From Kaistella pullorum (GTDB lineage Bacteria; Bacteroidota; Bacteroidia; Flavobacteriales; Weeksellaceae): a stretch of DNA of 64,000 nucleotides. Shown here piece by piece: positions 1-9,034 of the stretch (positions within the stretch are counted from its first letter, which is position 1; every line of letters begins with the position of its first letter). Below the pieces are notes generated by a model. It worked only from the letters and a program-made list of their open reading frames with translations, was not told the origin of the DNA and searched no databases. The position numbers and the translations under genes were made by a program. The DNA lies in assembly GCF_014837035.1 (NCBI RefSeq), contig NZ_JACSPS010000002.1, positions 248,001 to 312,000 of the forward strand. Reading direction: 5' to 3'.

Positions 1-224
1 AAAGGCTTTATTACCGGTCTGATCATTATAATTTTGCAAAGCACAACGTGCCTGCTGCTTTTTTCTTTGATGGTATCCACGCCGATTATCACAAGCCGGG
101 CGACGATTCAGACAAGATCGATTACGTCGCACTGCAAAAACGTACGCAACTCGTCTTTGCCACCGCGTGGGAACTGGCGAACCGCGCTGAAAGAATCGTA
201 GTTGACGGTAAGAATACCCGTTGA
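1..224 (+). CDS. M28 family metallopeptidase, C-terminal end (partial)
   Basis: An open frame enters from the left edge (frame starting at base 3) and stops at TGA 222-224, giving 74 visible codons. The visible text contains RSDHYNFAKHNVPAAFFFDG followed by HADYHKPGDDSDKID. This is the typical end of zinc aminopeptidases of family M28, where the SDH..F...G.P and H..YH...D motifs carry substrate and metal-binding residues (family knowledge). The protein is probably exported, but its N-terminus is outside the window, so neither a signal peptide nor full length can be judged. It ends 66 bases before the tRNA gene. Confidence 0.8.
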   Translation, partial: RLYYRSDHYNFAKHNVPAAFFFDGIHADYHKPGDDSDKIDYVALQKRTQLVFATAWELANRAERIVVDGKNTR

Positions 225-290
225 TACTGAATCAATAAATTAATTCCGCTGCAGACTGTAGCGGAATTTTTCTTTGTAAATTTGCCCTTC

Positions 291-362
291 GGCCCCATAG
301 TTCAACGGATAGAACAAAAGTTTCCTAAACTTTAGATACAGGTTCGATTCCTGTTGGGGCTA
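291..362 (+). tRNA. tRNA-Arg, anticodon CCT
   Basis: A full cloverleaf can be folded by hand. The 7-bp acceptor stem is GGCCCCA with TGGGGCT (a G-U pair at its end). The D stem is GTTC/GAAC. The anticodon stem is AAAGT/ACTTT around the loop TTCCTAA, with anticodon CCT at 324-326. The T arm is ACAGG-TTCGATT-CCTGT and the discriminator base is A362. CCA is not encoded. The anticodon reads AGG arginine codons. Confidence 0.95.
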
Positions 363-379
363 CAAAATCCTTCCACAAA

Positions 380-410
380 TAAAGAAAATCCCACGCTTCA
401 GACGTGGGAT
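380..410 (-). terminator. Hairpin with U-tract on the minus strand, downstream of uvrA
   Basis: An 8-bp perfect stem (ATCCCACG 388-395 with CGTGGGAT 403-410) has a 7-base loop. On the minus strand it is followed by TTTTCTTT, so it works best as a terminator for leftward transcription from uvrA, whose stop lies about 215 bases away. It could also end the tRNA transcript. The rest of 363-626 shows no gene. Confidence 0.55.
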
Positions 411-626
411 TGACAGATAATTTCATCTCATTTGTTTAGTTATACAACCACGAACAGTGAAGCCGACATCGCTTCTGTTTTTTAGATTTCAAAAATTTCA
501 ACTTCAGGATATATCTTAAAACTTGTCCCCTTCTTACTGCAAATGAACTGTTTAAAATATTCCAAAAGATGAACGAAATATTAAAATTCACAAGTTACTA
601 ACAATTTTTCGTGGATAACTTCTAAA

Positions 627-3413
627 TTACGTAAGCTTCTCAACCAAAAATCGCGCGGTGTGTGACTTTTTATTTTTTATCAGTTCTTCCGGCGTTCCTT
701 GGAACACCACCTCACCGCCATATTTTCCGGCCTCCGGACCAATGTCGATGATGTAATCTGCAGACTTGATGATATCCGGCTGATGTTCGATGACGATCAC
801 CGAATGCCCGAGTTCGATAAGTGCCTGCAGTGAGGTCAGCAATTTATTGATATCGTGGAAATGCAGGCCGGTAGAAGGTTCATCGAAAATAAACAGTGTC
901 TTATCCGTCGTGACACCTTTCACCAGGAACGATGCGAGTTTGATCCGCTGCGCCTCACCACCGGACAGGGTAGAGGAGCTTTGCCCAAGCTGTAGATAAC
1001 CAAGACCGACTTCCTGCAAAGGTTTCAGTTTGGTCACGATTTTCTGTTCGTTGTTGTCTTTAAAGAATTCAAGTGCCTCATCCACAGTCATGTGCAGGAT
1101 ATCGGCGATGTTTTTCTCATCAAACTTTATCTCAAGGATTTCGCTCTTGAAACGCGTGCCTTTGCAGGTTTCACATTCGAGTTCGATATCGGCCATAAAC
1201 TGCATGGACACGTTGATCACGCCTTCGCCCTTGCATTCATCACAGCGTCCGCCGTCTACGTTGAAGGAGAAATGTTTAGGTTTTAAATTCTGAATTTTAG
1301 CGAGTTTCTGCTTTGAAAACAAGTCGCGGATGTCGTCGTAAGCTTTTAAATAAGTTACCGGATTTGACCGCGATGATTTCCCGATGGGGTTTTGATCGAT
1401 CAGTTCAATATTTCTGACGAGTTTTTTCGGAAATTCTACCGAATCGTAATCACCTTTTTTACCGCCCATTCCAAGCTGGATCTGAATCTCGTTCGTCAGG
1501 ATTTCCTTCATTAAAGTCGATTTTCCGGAACCCGAAACACCCGAAATCACCACCAGATTCTCAAGCGGAATGTTGACGTCAATGTTCTTAAGGTTGTTTT
1601 GCCGCGCACCTTTTATTTCGATGAATTCTTTGGCTTTGCGCCTTTTGGCCGGAACTTCGATCTGTAATTTTCCGGTAAGATATTGCGCGGTAAGCGATTC
1701 GGAATCTTTCAATTCTTCAAAATTACCCGCAAAAACCAGTTCGCCCCCCAGATAACCGGCTTCCGGACCGATGTCGATGATGTAATCTGCCGCGCGCATC
1801 ACGTCTTCGTCGTGTTCTACCACGATTACCGTATTGCCCAGGTCGCGAAGGTTTTTCAGTACTTCGATGAGGTTTTCGGTGTCACGGGAGTGGAGTCCTA
1901 TTGAAGGTTCATCCAAAATGTAGATCGAGCCTACAAGCGAACTTCCGAGTGATGTCGCGAGATTGATCCGCTGGCTTTCACCGCCGGAAAGTGTGTTTGA
2001 TGTCCGGTTTAAAGTAAGATATCCGAGCCCAACTTTGAGCAGGAAATCGAGACGCGTGGTGATTTCGTAGAGTAGCCTTTTTGCAATCTCAGCATCGTGT
2101 TCGTTGAGTTTCAGCGAATTGATCAGCGGCAGCAATTCGTCGAGCGGCAGCTCTATCATTTCCTGGATGTTGTGGCCATCGATCTTTACCCACTGGGTTT
2201 CTTCGCGCAGTCGCAGACCCTCGCAGGACGGACACAGCGTCTTGCCGCGGTATCTGGAAAGCATCACGCGGTACTGGATCTTGTACAGATTTTCTTCCAC
2301 CATTTTGAAAAAACTGTTGATGGATGGGAAGTTTCGCGTTCCGTCGCCTTTCCAGAGATAATTTTTCTGCTCTTTCGTCAGTTGAAAATAGGGCTTGTGC
2401 ACCGGAAATGAAGTACCGACCTTCTTTACAAAAGATTTCTTCCATTCGCCCATGCTTTCACCTTTCCAGCTTGCCACCGCATCTTCAAAAACCGACAGGT
2501 TCTTATTTGGAACCACCAAATCTTCATCAATGCCGATTACTTTACCGTAACCTTCACATTCGGGACAGGCACCATAAGGATTATTAAAACTGAAAAAATG
2601 GACATTAGGTTCCATGAACTCACGTCCGTCGAGTTCGAATTTATTTGAAAATTCGGTGATCTCAGCGGTCTCGGTATTTTTTAAAGAACAGTAACCATGA
2701 CCTTCGTAAAATGCCATCTGTATTGAATCCGCAAGCCGCTGCAGGAAACTTTCATCTTCCTCATACCGGAATCTGTCGATGACCAGGAAGATTTCCATGT
2801 CTTTTTCCGGCACGAAACCGAAACTTTCCAGATCCTCTATTCCTGCGACATTCCCATTTACCTCAAGCTTCGTGAAACCGGAAACCTTCAGCGTGTTCAG
2901 CAATTCCTGAAATTTTTCAGTTTCAAATTTAAGCGGACTTCTGAGCAGGAAATCCTGGTTTTCATTCTGTTTGATGTGCTCAATCACATCCGTCACCGAA
3001 TCTTTTTTTACTTCCCGTCCGGAATCAGGCGAAAAAGTGCGGCCCACGCGCGCGAAAAGCAGCTTTATGTAATCATAGATTTCGGTGGACGTACCCACGG
3101 TGGAGCGCGGATTAGATGAAATCACTTTTTGCTGTATCGCGATTGAAGGTGCAAGCCCTTTGATATCATCAATTTTAGGTTTTTCGAGCTTTCCCAAAAA
3201 CTGCCGTGCGTAAGAGCTTAAACTCTCCACATACCGGCGCTGTCCTTCCGCATAAATCGTGTCAAATGCCAGTGAAGATTTGCCGCTTCCGGAAACACCC
3301 GTGATTACGACAAGCTTATTCTTCGGAATCAGTACATCAATGTTTTTCAGGTTGTTGAGATGTGCGTTTTTAACGAAAATCTCTTTTTTTATATCTATTT
3401 CTGTAGTACTCAT
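627..3413 (-). CDS. uvrA: Excinuclease ABC subunit UvrA
   Basis: UvrA is the damage-recognition ATPase of nucleotide excision repair; it loads UvrB on damaged DNA. The protein has 928 residues from the ATG at 3413; an in-frame ATG at 3434 would add seven residues. Two ABC ATPase modules are visible. Walker A motifs GVSGSGKSS and GVSGSGKST lie near residues 39-47 and 624, and signatures LSGGESQR and LSGGEAQR near 474 and 817. Zinc-finger cysteine pairs [22 protein letters not shown] and CETCKG lie near 281, 394, 724 and 747. All family hallmarks are intact and the length is normal. It is a single gene, with an intergenic region on each side. Confidence 0.98.
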   Translation of the reverse strand: MSTTEIDIKKEIFVKNAHLNNLKNIDVLIPKNKLVVITGVSGSGKSSLAFDTIYAEGQRRYVESLSSYARQFLGKLEKPKIDDIKGLAPSIAIQQKVISSNPRSTVGTSTEIYDYIKLLFARVGRTFSPDSGREVKKDSVTDVIEHIKQNENQDFLLRSPLKFETEKFQELLNTLKVSGFTKLEVNGNVAGIEDLESFGFVPEKDMEIFLVIDRFRYEEDESFLQRLADSIQMAFYEGHGYCSLKNTETAEITEFSNKFELDGREFMEPNVHFFSFNNPYGACPECEGYGKVIGIDEDLVVPNKNLSVFEDAVASWKGESMGEWKKSFVKKVGTSFPVHKPYFQLTKEQKNYLWKGDGTRNFPSINSFFKMVEENLYKIQYRVMLSRYRGKTLCPSCEGLRLREETQWVKIDGHNIQEMIELPLDELLPLINSLKLNEHDAEIAKRLLYEITTRLDFLLKVGLGYLTLNRTSNTLSGGESQRINLATSLGSSLVGSIYILDEPSIGLHSRDTENLIEVLKNLRDLGNTVIVVEHDEDVMRAADYIIDIGPEAGYLGGELVFAGNFEELKDSESLTAQYLTGKLQIEVPAKRRKAKEFIEIKGARQNNLKNIDVNIPLENLVVISGVSGSGKSTLMKEILTNEIQIQLGMGGKKGDYDSVEFPKKLVRNIELIDQNPIGKSSRSNPVTYLKAYDDIRDLFSKQKLAKIQNLKPKHFSFNVDGGRCDECKGEGVINVSMQFMADIELECETCKGTRFKSEILEIKFDEKNIADILHMTVDEALEFFKDNNEQKIVTKLKPLQEVGLGYLQLGQSSSTLSGGEAQRIKLASFLVKGVTTDKTLFIFDEPSTGLHFHDINKLLTSLQALIELGHSVIVIEHQPDIIKSADYIIDIGPEAGKYGGEVVFQGTPEELIKNKKSHTARFLVEKLT

Positions 3414-3526
3414 GTGTAAAATTGGAACCCACAAAATTACGCTTTTTCCACCGAATTCATTTTAAAAGGCGGCATTGCTCAATCCGGAAAATTTTAAGAT
3501 ATTTGCAGTACAAATTTGTAACAATC

Positions 3527-3577
3527 ATGAAAAAGTTTTTTAATGATCTGCTTACACATTTGATGAGAAAAAGATAA
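3527..3577 (+). CDS. Possible 16-residue small ORF or leader ahead of a terminator
   Basis: An ATG opens the reading frame MKKFFNDLLTHLMRKR and stops at TAA 3575-3577. It lies 30 bases before a strong hairpin terminator and about 10 bases after the AT-rich stretch ATATTTGCAG, which is an imperfect -7 element. It does not resemble any leader peptide I know. The arrangement fits a short independent transcript (small RNA or small protein) or an attenuated leader of the DUF2490 gene. Coding is not proven. Confidence 0.3.
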   Translation: MKKFFNDLLTHLMRKR

Positions 3578-3606
3578 GTAGTTTTATGTCTAATTTCTTA
3601 AAACGC

Positions 3607-3640
3607 AAAAGTGTAATCTGAAAAGGTTACACTTTTTTTG
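3607..3640 (+). terminator. Strong intrinsic terminator upstream of the DUF2490 gene
   Basis: A 10-bp perfect stem (AAAAGTGTAA 3607-3616 with TTACACTTTT 3627-3636) has a 10-base loop and runs into a T tract. It stands between the small ORF at 3527 and the promoter of the gene at 3670, so it must end a short upstream transcript or act on the leftward strand. Confidence 0.75.
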
Positions 3641-3657
3641 GCTAAACCAAAAAGTGC

Positions 3658-3665
3658 TATTTTTG
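3658..3665 (+). promoter_or_regulatory. Bacteroidota -7 element TATTTTTG for the DUF2490 gene
   Basis: TATTTTTG matches TAnnTTTG exactly and ends four bases before the start codon at 3670. The mRNA would therefore begin at or next to the ATG. Confidence 0.6.
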
Positions 3666-3669
3666 CCCG

Positions 3670-4383
3670 ATGAAAAAATGCCTGTTATTTCTCGTGTTTG
3701 CGCTTTTCTTCGGCAAATTAAGCGCTCAGGAACATATTTCGAGTTTCAATAGTGTTTCTGTTACCTATAATTTTCATCCGAAATTCTATCTTTTTGCGGA
3801 AGGTCAGCTGCGTGGAATCGAAGATTTCTCATACCCCGATTATTACGAGATCAAGGGTGGGCTTGGCTACAAACTTACGCCCAATCATAAGCCATTCATC
3901 GGTATCGGACGCTATGCGACTTACGCAGACCGGAAGCTTGATAAGGAAGAATTCCGTGTCTGGCTTCAGGATGTGGTAGATTTTAAAGCAGGCCGCGTAA
4001 AGTTCGAAAACCGTGTGCGGGCAGAAAAAAGTTGGTTTTATGAGCCGCAGACCGATGAAGTTTCAGACCGGATCCGTTTGCGCTACAGGCTCAATCTCAC
4101 TGTGCCGCTGAATTCTGCCAAGGTTGAAAAGGGAACCATCTTCGCGAATGCTTATGAGGAAGTCTTCTTCGTGACGACGCAGGAGCCGCTGTTCGCACGG
4201 AACCGTGTTTATGGTGGTTTCGGGTATCAGATCGATGATCATTTCGGCATCGCGTCCGGCTATCTTTGGCAGCGTGAATTTGCACTGTCCGGAAACAAAA
4301 ATGTGCATTTCCTGTATCTCGCACTGAATATTACAATAGACGGTTCAGACGAGAAGGAATACGGTTTCCCGGGCGCGGATTAG
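3670..4383 (+). CDS. DUF2490 domain-containing outer-membrane-type protein
   Basis: The 237-residue protein starts with a Sec signal peptide (MKKCLLFLVFALFFGKLSAQ, cleavage likely after SA). The rest is rich in alternating aromatic and polar residues, such as FYLFAEGQLRG, VWLQDVVDFK, LRYRLNLTVPL and FHLYLALNIT-like endings. This is typical of an outer-membrane beta barrel and matches the DUF2490 family, which is common in Bacteroidota and has no known biochemical function. The start is supported by the signal peptide and by the -7 element four bases upstream. It stands alone between a terminator and the dnaN promoter. Confidence 0.8.
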   Translation: MKKCLLFLVFALFFGKLSAQEHISSFNSVSVTYNFHPKFYLFAEGQLRGIEDFSYPDYYEIKGGLGYKLTPNHKPFIGIGRYATYADRKLDKEEFRVWLQDVVDFKAGRVKFENRVRAEKSWFYEPQTDEVSDRIRLRYRLNLTVPLNSAKVEKGTIFANAYEEVFFVTTQEPLFARNRVYGGFGYQIDDHFGIASGYLWQREFALSGNKNVHFLYLALNITIDGSDEKEYGFPGAD

Positions 4384-4452
4384 TGTTGATAACTTTTGCG
4401 TAAAGGCCGTTTTTATATTTTAGGATTATTGCGGTTTTTTGCTTCAAATCGT

Positions 4453-4460
4453 TATATTTG
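4453..4460 (+). promoter_or_regulatory. Promoter of dnaN (-7 element TATATTTG)
   Basis: TATATTTG matches TAnnTTTG. A TTG at 4429-4431, 21 bases upstream, is a plausible -33 element. The predicted leader to the dnaN ATG at 4527 is about 60 bases. Confidence 0.6.
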
Positions 4461-4526
4461 TCAAAATATTTTTCTAAAATGAAGCGTCCACGTTTCATTT
4501 GACCTTAAAAAAATAAATATATCCAA

Positions 4527-5657
4527 ATGAAATTTATTGTTGCAAGTGGGGAGTTACAGAAAGCACTGAATACGGTGAGTGGTGTGATTTCCAGTTCCCA
4601 GTCACGGCCGATTCTCGAAAACTACCTCTTTGAAATTGACGAAAACAACCTTAAAATAACGGCCTCCGATGGCGAAACCACGCTCATAAATTCCATTGAA
4701 GTACGTTCAGACGATACGGGGAAATTCGCCGTGCCTGCCAAGATCTTTCAGGATTTTGTGAAGACTTATGGCGAACAGCCTTTGACATTATCTGTAAAAG
4801 ATGCGGAAGACGGCAATGGCAGTATCCTGGAGATACTGGATGAAAAAGACAACTTCGCGGTGGCGCTGGATCATGCTGAAGATTATCCGGAAGTTCCGGA
4901 ATTTGATGCCTCCCAAAGTGTTCAAATCTCAGCCGGCGTTCTTTGCGAAGCACTTACCAATACGCTTTTTGCGACAAGCAACGATTCATTGAGACCAGTG
5001 ATGACGGGCGTTCTCTTCCAGTTTAAAGAAGACGAAACCAATTTCGTTTCCACAGATTCTCACCGTTTGGTGGTTTACAAAAGAAGCGACCTTGGAAATC
5101 CGGAACCGATTGAGTTCATCATGCCGAAAAAGCCGCTTTCAATCTTTAAAAACATCCTTGCGAACTCCAGCGAAGATGTGAAGATTGAATTTAATGAAAA
5201 CATGGCCAAATTCACATTCGGAAACAATATCTGGATCTGCCGACTGATTGACGGTAAATATCCGAACTACTCCGCGGTAATCCCAAAAGAGAATCCGAAT
5301 GTACTGACAATCAACAGAAGCCTGTTGCTGAGCTCGATCCGCCGTGCTTCGATCATGTCAAACAAATCGACAAATCAGGTGAGATTCAAGCTTTCGGGCA
5401 ATATTTTACATTTGCACGCTGAAGATACCGAGTACGCAAACAAAGCAGACATGCAGATTCCGTGCGATTACAACGGTGAAGACATCAACATCGGTTTCAG
5501 TTCTAAATTCCTTACCGAAATGCTATCTGTACTGAGTTCCGACGATATCACGATGAAAATGTCGCAGCCGAACAGACCGGGCATCATCGAGCCGGTGGAC
5601 GGACTGGAAGACCAGGAAAATATCCTGATGCTTTCTATGCCGGTGATTGGAATGTAA
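4527..5657 (+). CDS. dnaN: DNA polymerase III subunit beta (sliding clamp)
   Basis: DnaN forms the dimeric ring that tethers the replicative polymerase to DNA. The product has 376 residues, close to the family norm, and divides into three clamp domains of about 120-130 residues. Recognisable text includes MKFIVASGELQKALNTVSGV at the N-terminus, ATDSHRL-like TDSHRLVVYK near residue 175 and the C-terminal DGLEDQENILMLSMPVIGM, which resembles the conserved MP(V/M)R tail. It has its own promoter and terminator and is not next to dnaA, a common arrangement in this class. Confidence 0.97.
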   Translation: MKFIVASGELQKALNTVSGVISSSQSRPILENYLFEIDENNLKITASDGETTLINSIEVRSDDTGKFAVPAKIFQDFVKTYGEQPLTLSVKDAEDGNGSILEILDEKDNFAVALDHAEDYPEVPEFDASQSVQISAGVLCEALTNTLFATSNDSLRPVMTGVLFQFKEDETNFVSTDSHRLVVYKRSDLGNPEPIEFIMPKKPLSIFKNILANSSEDVKIEFNENMAKFTFGNNIWICRLIDGKYPNYSAVIPKENPNVLTINRSLLLSSIRRASIMSNKSTNQVRFKLSGNILHLHAEDTEYANKADMQIPCDYNGEDINIGFSSKFLTEMLSVLSSDDITMKMSQPNRPGIIEPVDGLEDQENILMLSMPVIGM

Positions 5658-5686
5658 AAAGCATCTAACAGTTAAAAAACTATCAT

Positions 5687-5722
5687 TTGAGATTCGAATT
5701 TTTCGGGTCTCAATTTTTTTTT
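5687..5722 (+). terminator. Terminator after dnaN
   Basis: TTGAGA (5687-5692) pairs with TCTCAA (5708-5713), and the stem is extended inward by two wobble and two Watson-Crick pairs. Nine T residues follow. It lies 30 bases after the dnaN stop. Confidence 0.7.
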
Positions 5723-5799
5723 AGGCGCTGAAAACACGATATTTGCAGACCGGCGAAACCATGTTTATTTCGGCGGTTATTCTTAAATTATTTTTAAAA

Positions 5800-8202
5800 A
5801 TGAAAATTTCACACAGCTGGCTTCAGGATTATATTCAAACAGATTACAGACCGGAGAAAATCGGGGAATATCTTACAGACATCGGTCTTGAGGTTGAGGG
5901 TATCGAAAAATTCGAGTCCGTAAAAGGCAGTCTTGAAGGAATTGTGGTCGGAAAAGTGCTTACGTGCGAGCAGCATCCGAATGCGGATAAACTTAAGAAA
6001 ACCACTGTAGATGTGGGCAACGGAAAGATCCTGAATATCGTTTGTGGTGCACCGAACGTAGCTGCCGGGCAAACGGTTCCTGTCGCGGTGGTCGGAACTC
6101 AGCTTTATCTGAACGACGGTAGTCCGCTGGTGATAAAAGAAGCAAAGATTCGTGGCGAAGTGTCGCAGGGAATGATCTGCGCGGAAGATGAAATGGGTCT
6201 GAGTGACGACCACGGCGGCATTATGATCTTAGATGGTGATCAATACGAAGTAGGTAAAAATTTCGCTGATTATTTTGATTTGTCTAATGATTCAGTCTTT
6301 GAAATTGGCCTCACACCTAACCGTACAGACGCGATGTCACACTACGGTGTAGCACGCGACCTGAATGCATTTTTAAGTTCAAACCAGCTGAAATCGGAGT
6401 TCGCGAAGCTCGACTCGAAAACCGTAACCTCGTCCGGAAGCACTGAATTTACGCTTGAAGTGGAAGATTCTGCGCTTTGCCCGCGTTATATTGGCGCTGT
6501 CATCGAAAATGTGAAAGTTGCTGATTCGCCAGATTGGTTGAAAAACAGACTGAAAGCAATTGGCTTAAGCCCTATCAACAATATCGTTGATATTACAAAT
6601 TATATTTTACACGGCCTCGGGCAGCCACTTCACGCGTTCGATGCAGATAAAATCGCCGGGCGGAAGGTGATAGTGGGTGTAAGCCAAAAAGAAACGAAAT
6701 TCACGACATTAGACCATATAGAAAGGACGCTGAACGGCACCGAGATCATGATTAAAGACGGCGACGGGGAGGCGATGTGTATCGCCGGTGTTTTTGGCGG
6801 TGAAAATTCGGGTGTTTCTGAAAATACAACCACCATTTTTCTGGAAAGTGCTTACTTCAATCCGGTGGCGGTGCGTAAGGCAGCGAAATATCACGGTTTG
6901 AATACCGATGCGTCCTTCCGTTTTGAGCGCGGTGTAGATCCGGAAATTACCCGGACAGCCCTTACGCATGCCATTTCAATGATTGGGGAAATCGCTGGTG
7001 GAGCCATGGCCGGCGATCTGCTGGAACATTATCCGGAAAAAATCGAAAGTCATTATGTGATTTTAAGATTTTCAAAGGTTGAGCAGATTTTAGGAACAAA
7101 AATTCATAAAGAAAAGATAAAGGAGATATTAAAATCACTTGAAATTACCGTTTTAAATGAGATTCAGAACGGGCTTGAACTATCTGTGCCAGCCTACAGA
7201 GCTGATGTAACGCGCGAAATAGACGTCATCGAGGAGATTTTACGTATTTACGGGTATAATAAAATTGATTCGCAGAGTAAAATCGCTTTTACACCAGCCA
7301 AACTTACGCCGGATGACCAGGATGCGCTGGAAAACGCATGGGCCAGGATGCTGCAGAGCAATGGTTTTAATGAAGTAATGAACAATTCATTAACCTCACT
7401 GAAGGATGAATCCGACGCGGTAAAACTTCTGAATCCACTGAGCAGCGACTTGCAGTTTATGCGCAAATCTTTACTGGAAGGCTTGCTTGAAAATGCCGAT
7501 TACAACATCAAACGTAAAAATGCTGACATCAAATTTTTCGAGCTTGGCAAGATCTACCACAAAAAGGAAAAGTATCTGGAACGTAAGCAGCTTGCGATCC
7601 TGGTTTCCGGCCGTGATGCCGCAGAAAACTGGCTTTCGCCGAAATCAGCGACAGACTTTTACCGCATGAAATCGTACCTGAAAGTGCTGACGGATAAACT
7701 CGGTTTAAATATTGAAGAAAAATCGTTGGAGGACGCCAGATTTTCTGATGCTTTGGAGTTACTTGCAGGCGGCAAAACTATTGCCAGACTTGGGAAAGTG
7801 GCACCGCAGTTGCTGAAAGATGCCGACATTGAGCAGGATTGTTTTTACGCGGAACTTGAACTGGAAACTTGCCAGACTTTGCGTGCTACAGGTACATTTA
7901 AATTCAATGACATTCCGAAATTCAATAAGATCCGCCGCGACCTAGCGTTGCTGGTAGACCGAAATGTATCGTATGCGGAACTGTTTGACCTGGCGAAGAA
8001 AAATCCGTCGAAATACCTGCGGAGCATCAATCTGTTCGATGTTTACGAAGGGAAAAACCTGCCAGAAGGCAAGAAGTCTTACGCAATGAGTTTCGAACTT
8101 TTAAATAAAGAGAAAACGCTTGAAGAAAAAGATATTTCAGAAGTAATGAATTCGTTGGTTAATTCGTTTAAGAAAGAGTTTGGAGCTGAGCTTCGTTCGT
8201 AA
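5800..8202 (+). CDS. pheT: Phenylalanine--tRNA ligase subunit beta
   Basis: PheT pairs with PheS to charge tRNA-Phe. From the ATG at 5800 (MKISHSWLQDYI) the protein has 800 residues. An upstream in-frame ATG at 5743 would add 19 residues that are not family-like, so I reject it. Domains in order are an EMAP-like tRNA-binding fold (about 40-150, GIVVGKVLTCEQHPNADKL), the B3/B4 editing domain (about 210-370), the B5 domain (about 405-475), the catalytic-like core and a C-terminal FDX-ACB anticodon-binding domain (about 710-800, FNKIRRDLALLVDRNVSY). The pheS partner is not in the window. A TATTTGCA stretch near 5734 may be its promoter. Confidence 0.97.
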   Translation: MKISHSWLQDYIQTDYRPEKIGEYLTDIGLEVEGIEKFESVKGSLEGIVVGKVLTCEQHPNADKLKKTTVDVGNGKILNIVCGAPNVAAGQTVPVAVVGTQLYLNDGSPLVIKEAKIRGEVSQGMICAEDEMGLSDDHGGIMILDGDQYEVGKNFADYFDLSNDSVFEIGLTPNRTDAMSHYGVARDLNAFLSSNQLKSEFAKLDSKTVTSSGSTEFTLEVEDSALCPRYIGAVIENVKVADSPDWLKNRLKAIGLSPINNIVDITNYILHGLGQPLHAFDADKIAGRKVIVGVSQKETKFTTLDHIERTLNGTEIMIKDGDGEAMCIAGVFGGENSGVSENTTTIFLESAYFNPVAVRKAAKYHGLNTDASFRFERGVDPEITRTALTHAISMIGEIAGGAMAGDLLEHYPEKIESHYVILRFSKVEQILGTKIHKEKIKEILKSLEITVLNEIQNGLELSVPAYRADVTREIDVIEEILRIYGYNKIDSQSKIAFTPAKLTPDDQDALENAWARMLQSNGFNEVMNNSLTSLKDESDAVKLLNPLSSDLQFMRKSLLEGLLENADYNIKRKNADIKFFELGKIYHKKEKYLERKQLAILVSGRDAAENWLSPKSATDFYRMKSYLKVLTDKLGLNIEEKSLEDARFSDALELLAGGKTIARLGKVAPQLLKDADIEQDCFYAELELETCQTLRATGTFKFNDIPKFNKIRRDLALLVDRNVSYAELFDLAKKNPSKYLRSINLFDVYEGKNLPEGKKSYAMSFELLNKEKTLEEKDISEVMNSLVNSFKKEFGAELRS

Positions 8203-8280
8203 CGGGCGAAAATTTGCAGGTAAGTCGGCTTTCAGTCCGGTTTTACGTTGAAGATAGGCCGCGGTAAATTTTTAAATACT

Positions 8281-8288
8281 TAAATTTG
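8281..8288 (+). promoter_or_regulatory. Promoter element TAAATTTG before the META lipoprotein gene
   Basis: TAAATTTG is an exact TAnnTTTG match, 14 bases before the ATG at 8303. No clear -33 element is seen. Confidence 0.5.
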
Positions 8289-8302
8289 ATTAAAGAAACA
8301 TT

Positions 8303-8701
8303 ATGAAAAATATTTTTTTAGCCCTGTTCGCTGCAGTTTCAATCGCGTCTTGTACTACCATGTCGAGTTCGAGAGTTGGCAGTTCACAGGCGAATATCGC
8401 AAATACAAAATGGGTTCTGGCCGATGATGTGGCAGGCAAGAAACCGACATTGAATATCGAGTCCGCCCGAGTGACCGGCAACGGCGGCTGCAACAGCTAT
8501 TTTGGTGAACTCGTTTTAGACCCGACAGCCGGGAACTTCACCGCAAAAAATGTAGGAGCAACCAAAATGGCCTGCCAAAATATGGACGTGGAGAGCAACT
8601 ATTTCCGTATGCTCAATGAAGTGAACAAATACGTTGTAAATGGCAATGTGCTCGAACTTTACAGAGGAAATTTGTTGCTACTGAAGTTCAATAAACAGTA
8701 A
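8303..8701 (+). CDS. META domain (HslJ-like) lipoprotein
   Basis: The 132-residue product begins with a lipoprotein signal, MKNIFLALFAAVSIASC, whose lipobox ends at Cys17. The mature part carries the META-domain pattern: NTKWVLADDVAGKKPTLNIE, then VTGNGGCNSYFGEL, then a region ending GATKMACQN. In HslJ-like proteins this GxGGCNxxxG...T..MAC pattern is diagnostic. The family is linked to envelope stress and novobiocin resistance in Enterobacteria (family knowledge); the role here is unknown. It has its own promoter and ends at a bidirectional terminator. Confidence 0.85.
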   Translation: MKNIFLALFAAVSIASCTTMSSSRVGSSQANIANTKWVLADDVAGKKPTLNIESARVTGNGGCNSYFGELVLDPTAGNFTAKNVGATKMACQNMDVESNYFRMLNEVNKYVVNGNVLELYRGNLLLLKFNKQ

Positions 8702-8723
8702 TAAACAACAAAACACCACAAAA

Positions 8724-8755
8724 AAAAGGAACCTTTTTCAGGTTCCTTTTTCATT
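8724..8755. terminator. Bidirectional terminator between convergent genes
   Basis: The 10-bp perfect stem AAAAGGAACC (8724-8733) / GGTTCCTTTT (8741-8750) has A tracts on the left and T tracts on the right. It can end both the META lipoprotein gene and the minus-strand gene that stops at 8755. Confidence 0.8.
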
Positions 8756-8997
8756 TATTCAGCGTCTTCCTCTTCGTCATATTTTGCGAGTTCTTCGTCG
8801 CACCATTTGAAGCCGGCTTCTACCACCTTTGTTGCTTCATCTGCCATGGTTTCTTCATCGTCACCCTGCAGGTCATCCAGCCATTCCACTTCCTCTTCTT
8901 CTACGTTCAGGATATAGCGCGGATACTCCGTATGAACAACAAAAAGGTCTTCAGGAAAATCTGAATTGTCGGCTAATAAAAACTTTGGTAATTTCAT
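8755..8997 (-). CDS. Conserved small acidic protein of unknown function
   Basis: The likely start is the ATG at 8997 (MKLPKFLLADNSDFPEDLFV), giving 80 residues; an upstream ATG at 9057 would add a poor, overlapping leader. The protein has no signal peptide and no membrane segment. It is very acidic, with VEEEEVEWLDDLQGDDEE in the middle and a tail ending KYDEEEDAE. The N-terminal pattern, a short lysine-rich start then DNS/TDFPEDLFVVHTEYPRYI, recalls small uncharacterised proteins I associate with Flavobacteriia. No function can be assigned. Confidence 0.75.
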   Translation of the reverse strand: MKLPKFLLADNSDFPEDLFVVHTEYPRYILNVEEEEVEWLDDLQGDDEETMADEATKVVEAGFKWCDEELAKYDEEEDAE

Positions 8998-9034
8998 AAT
9001 ATTTATTTTTACTGTTTTCAAAAATACTAAAATT

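Noticed and set aside
5743-5799. Longer N-terminus for pheT
   Set aside because: The 19 extra residues are hydrophobic and not family-like, and they overlap the likely leader; the family start MKISHSWL is at 5800.
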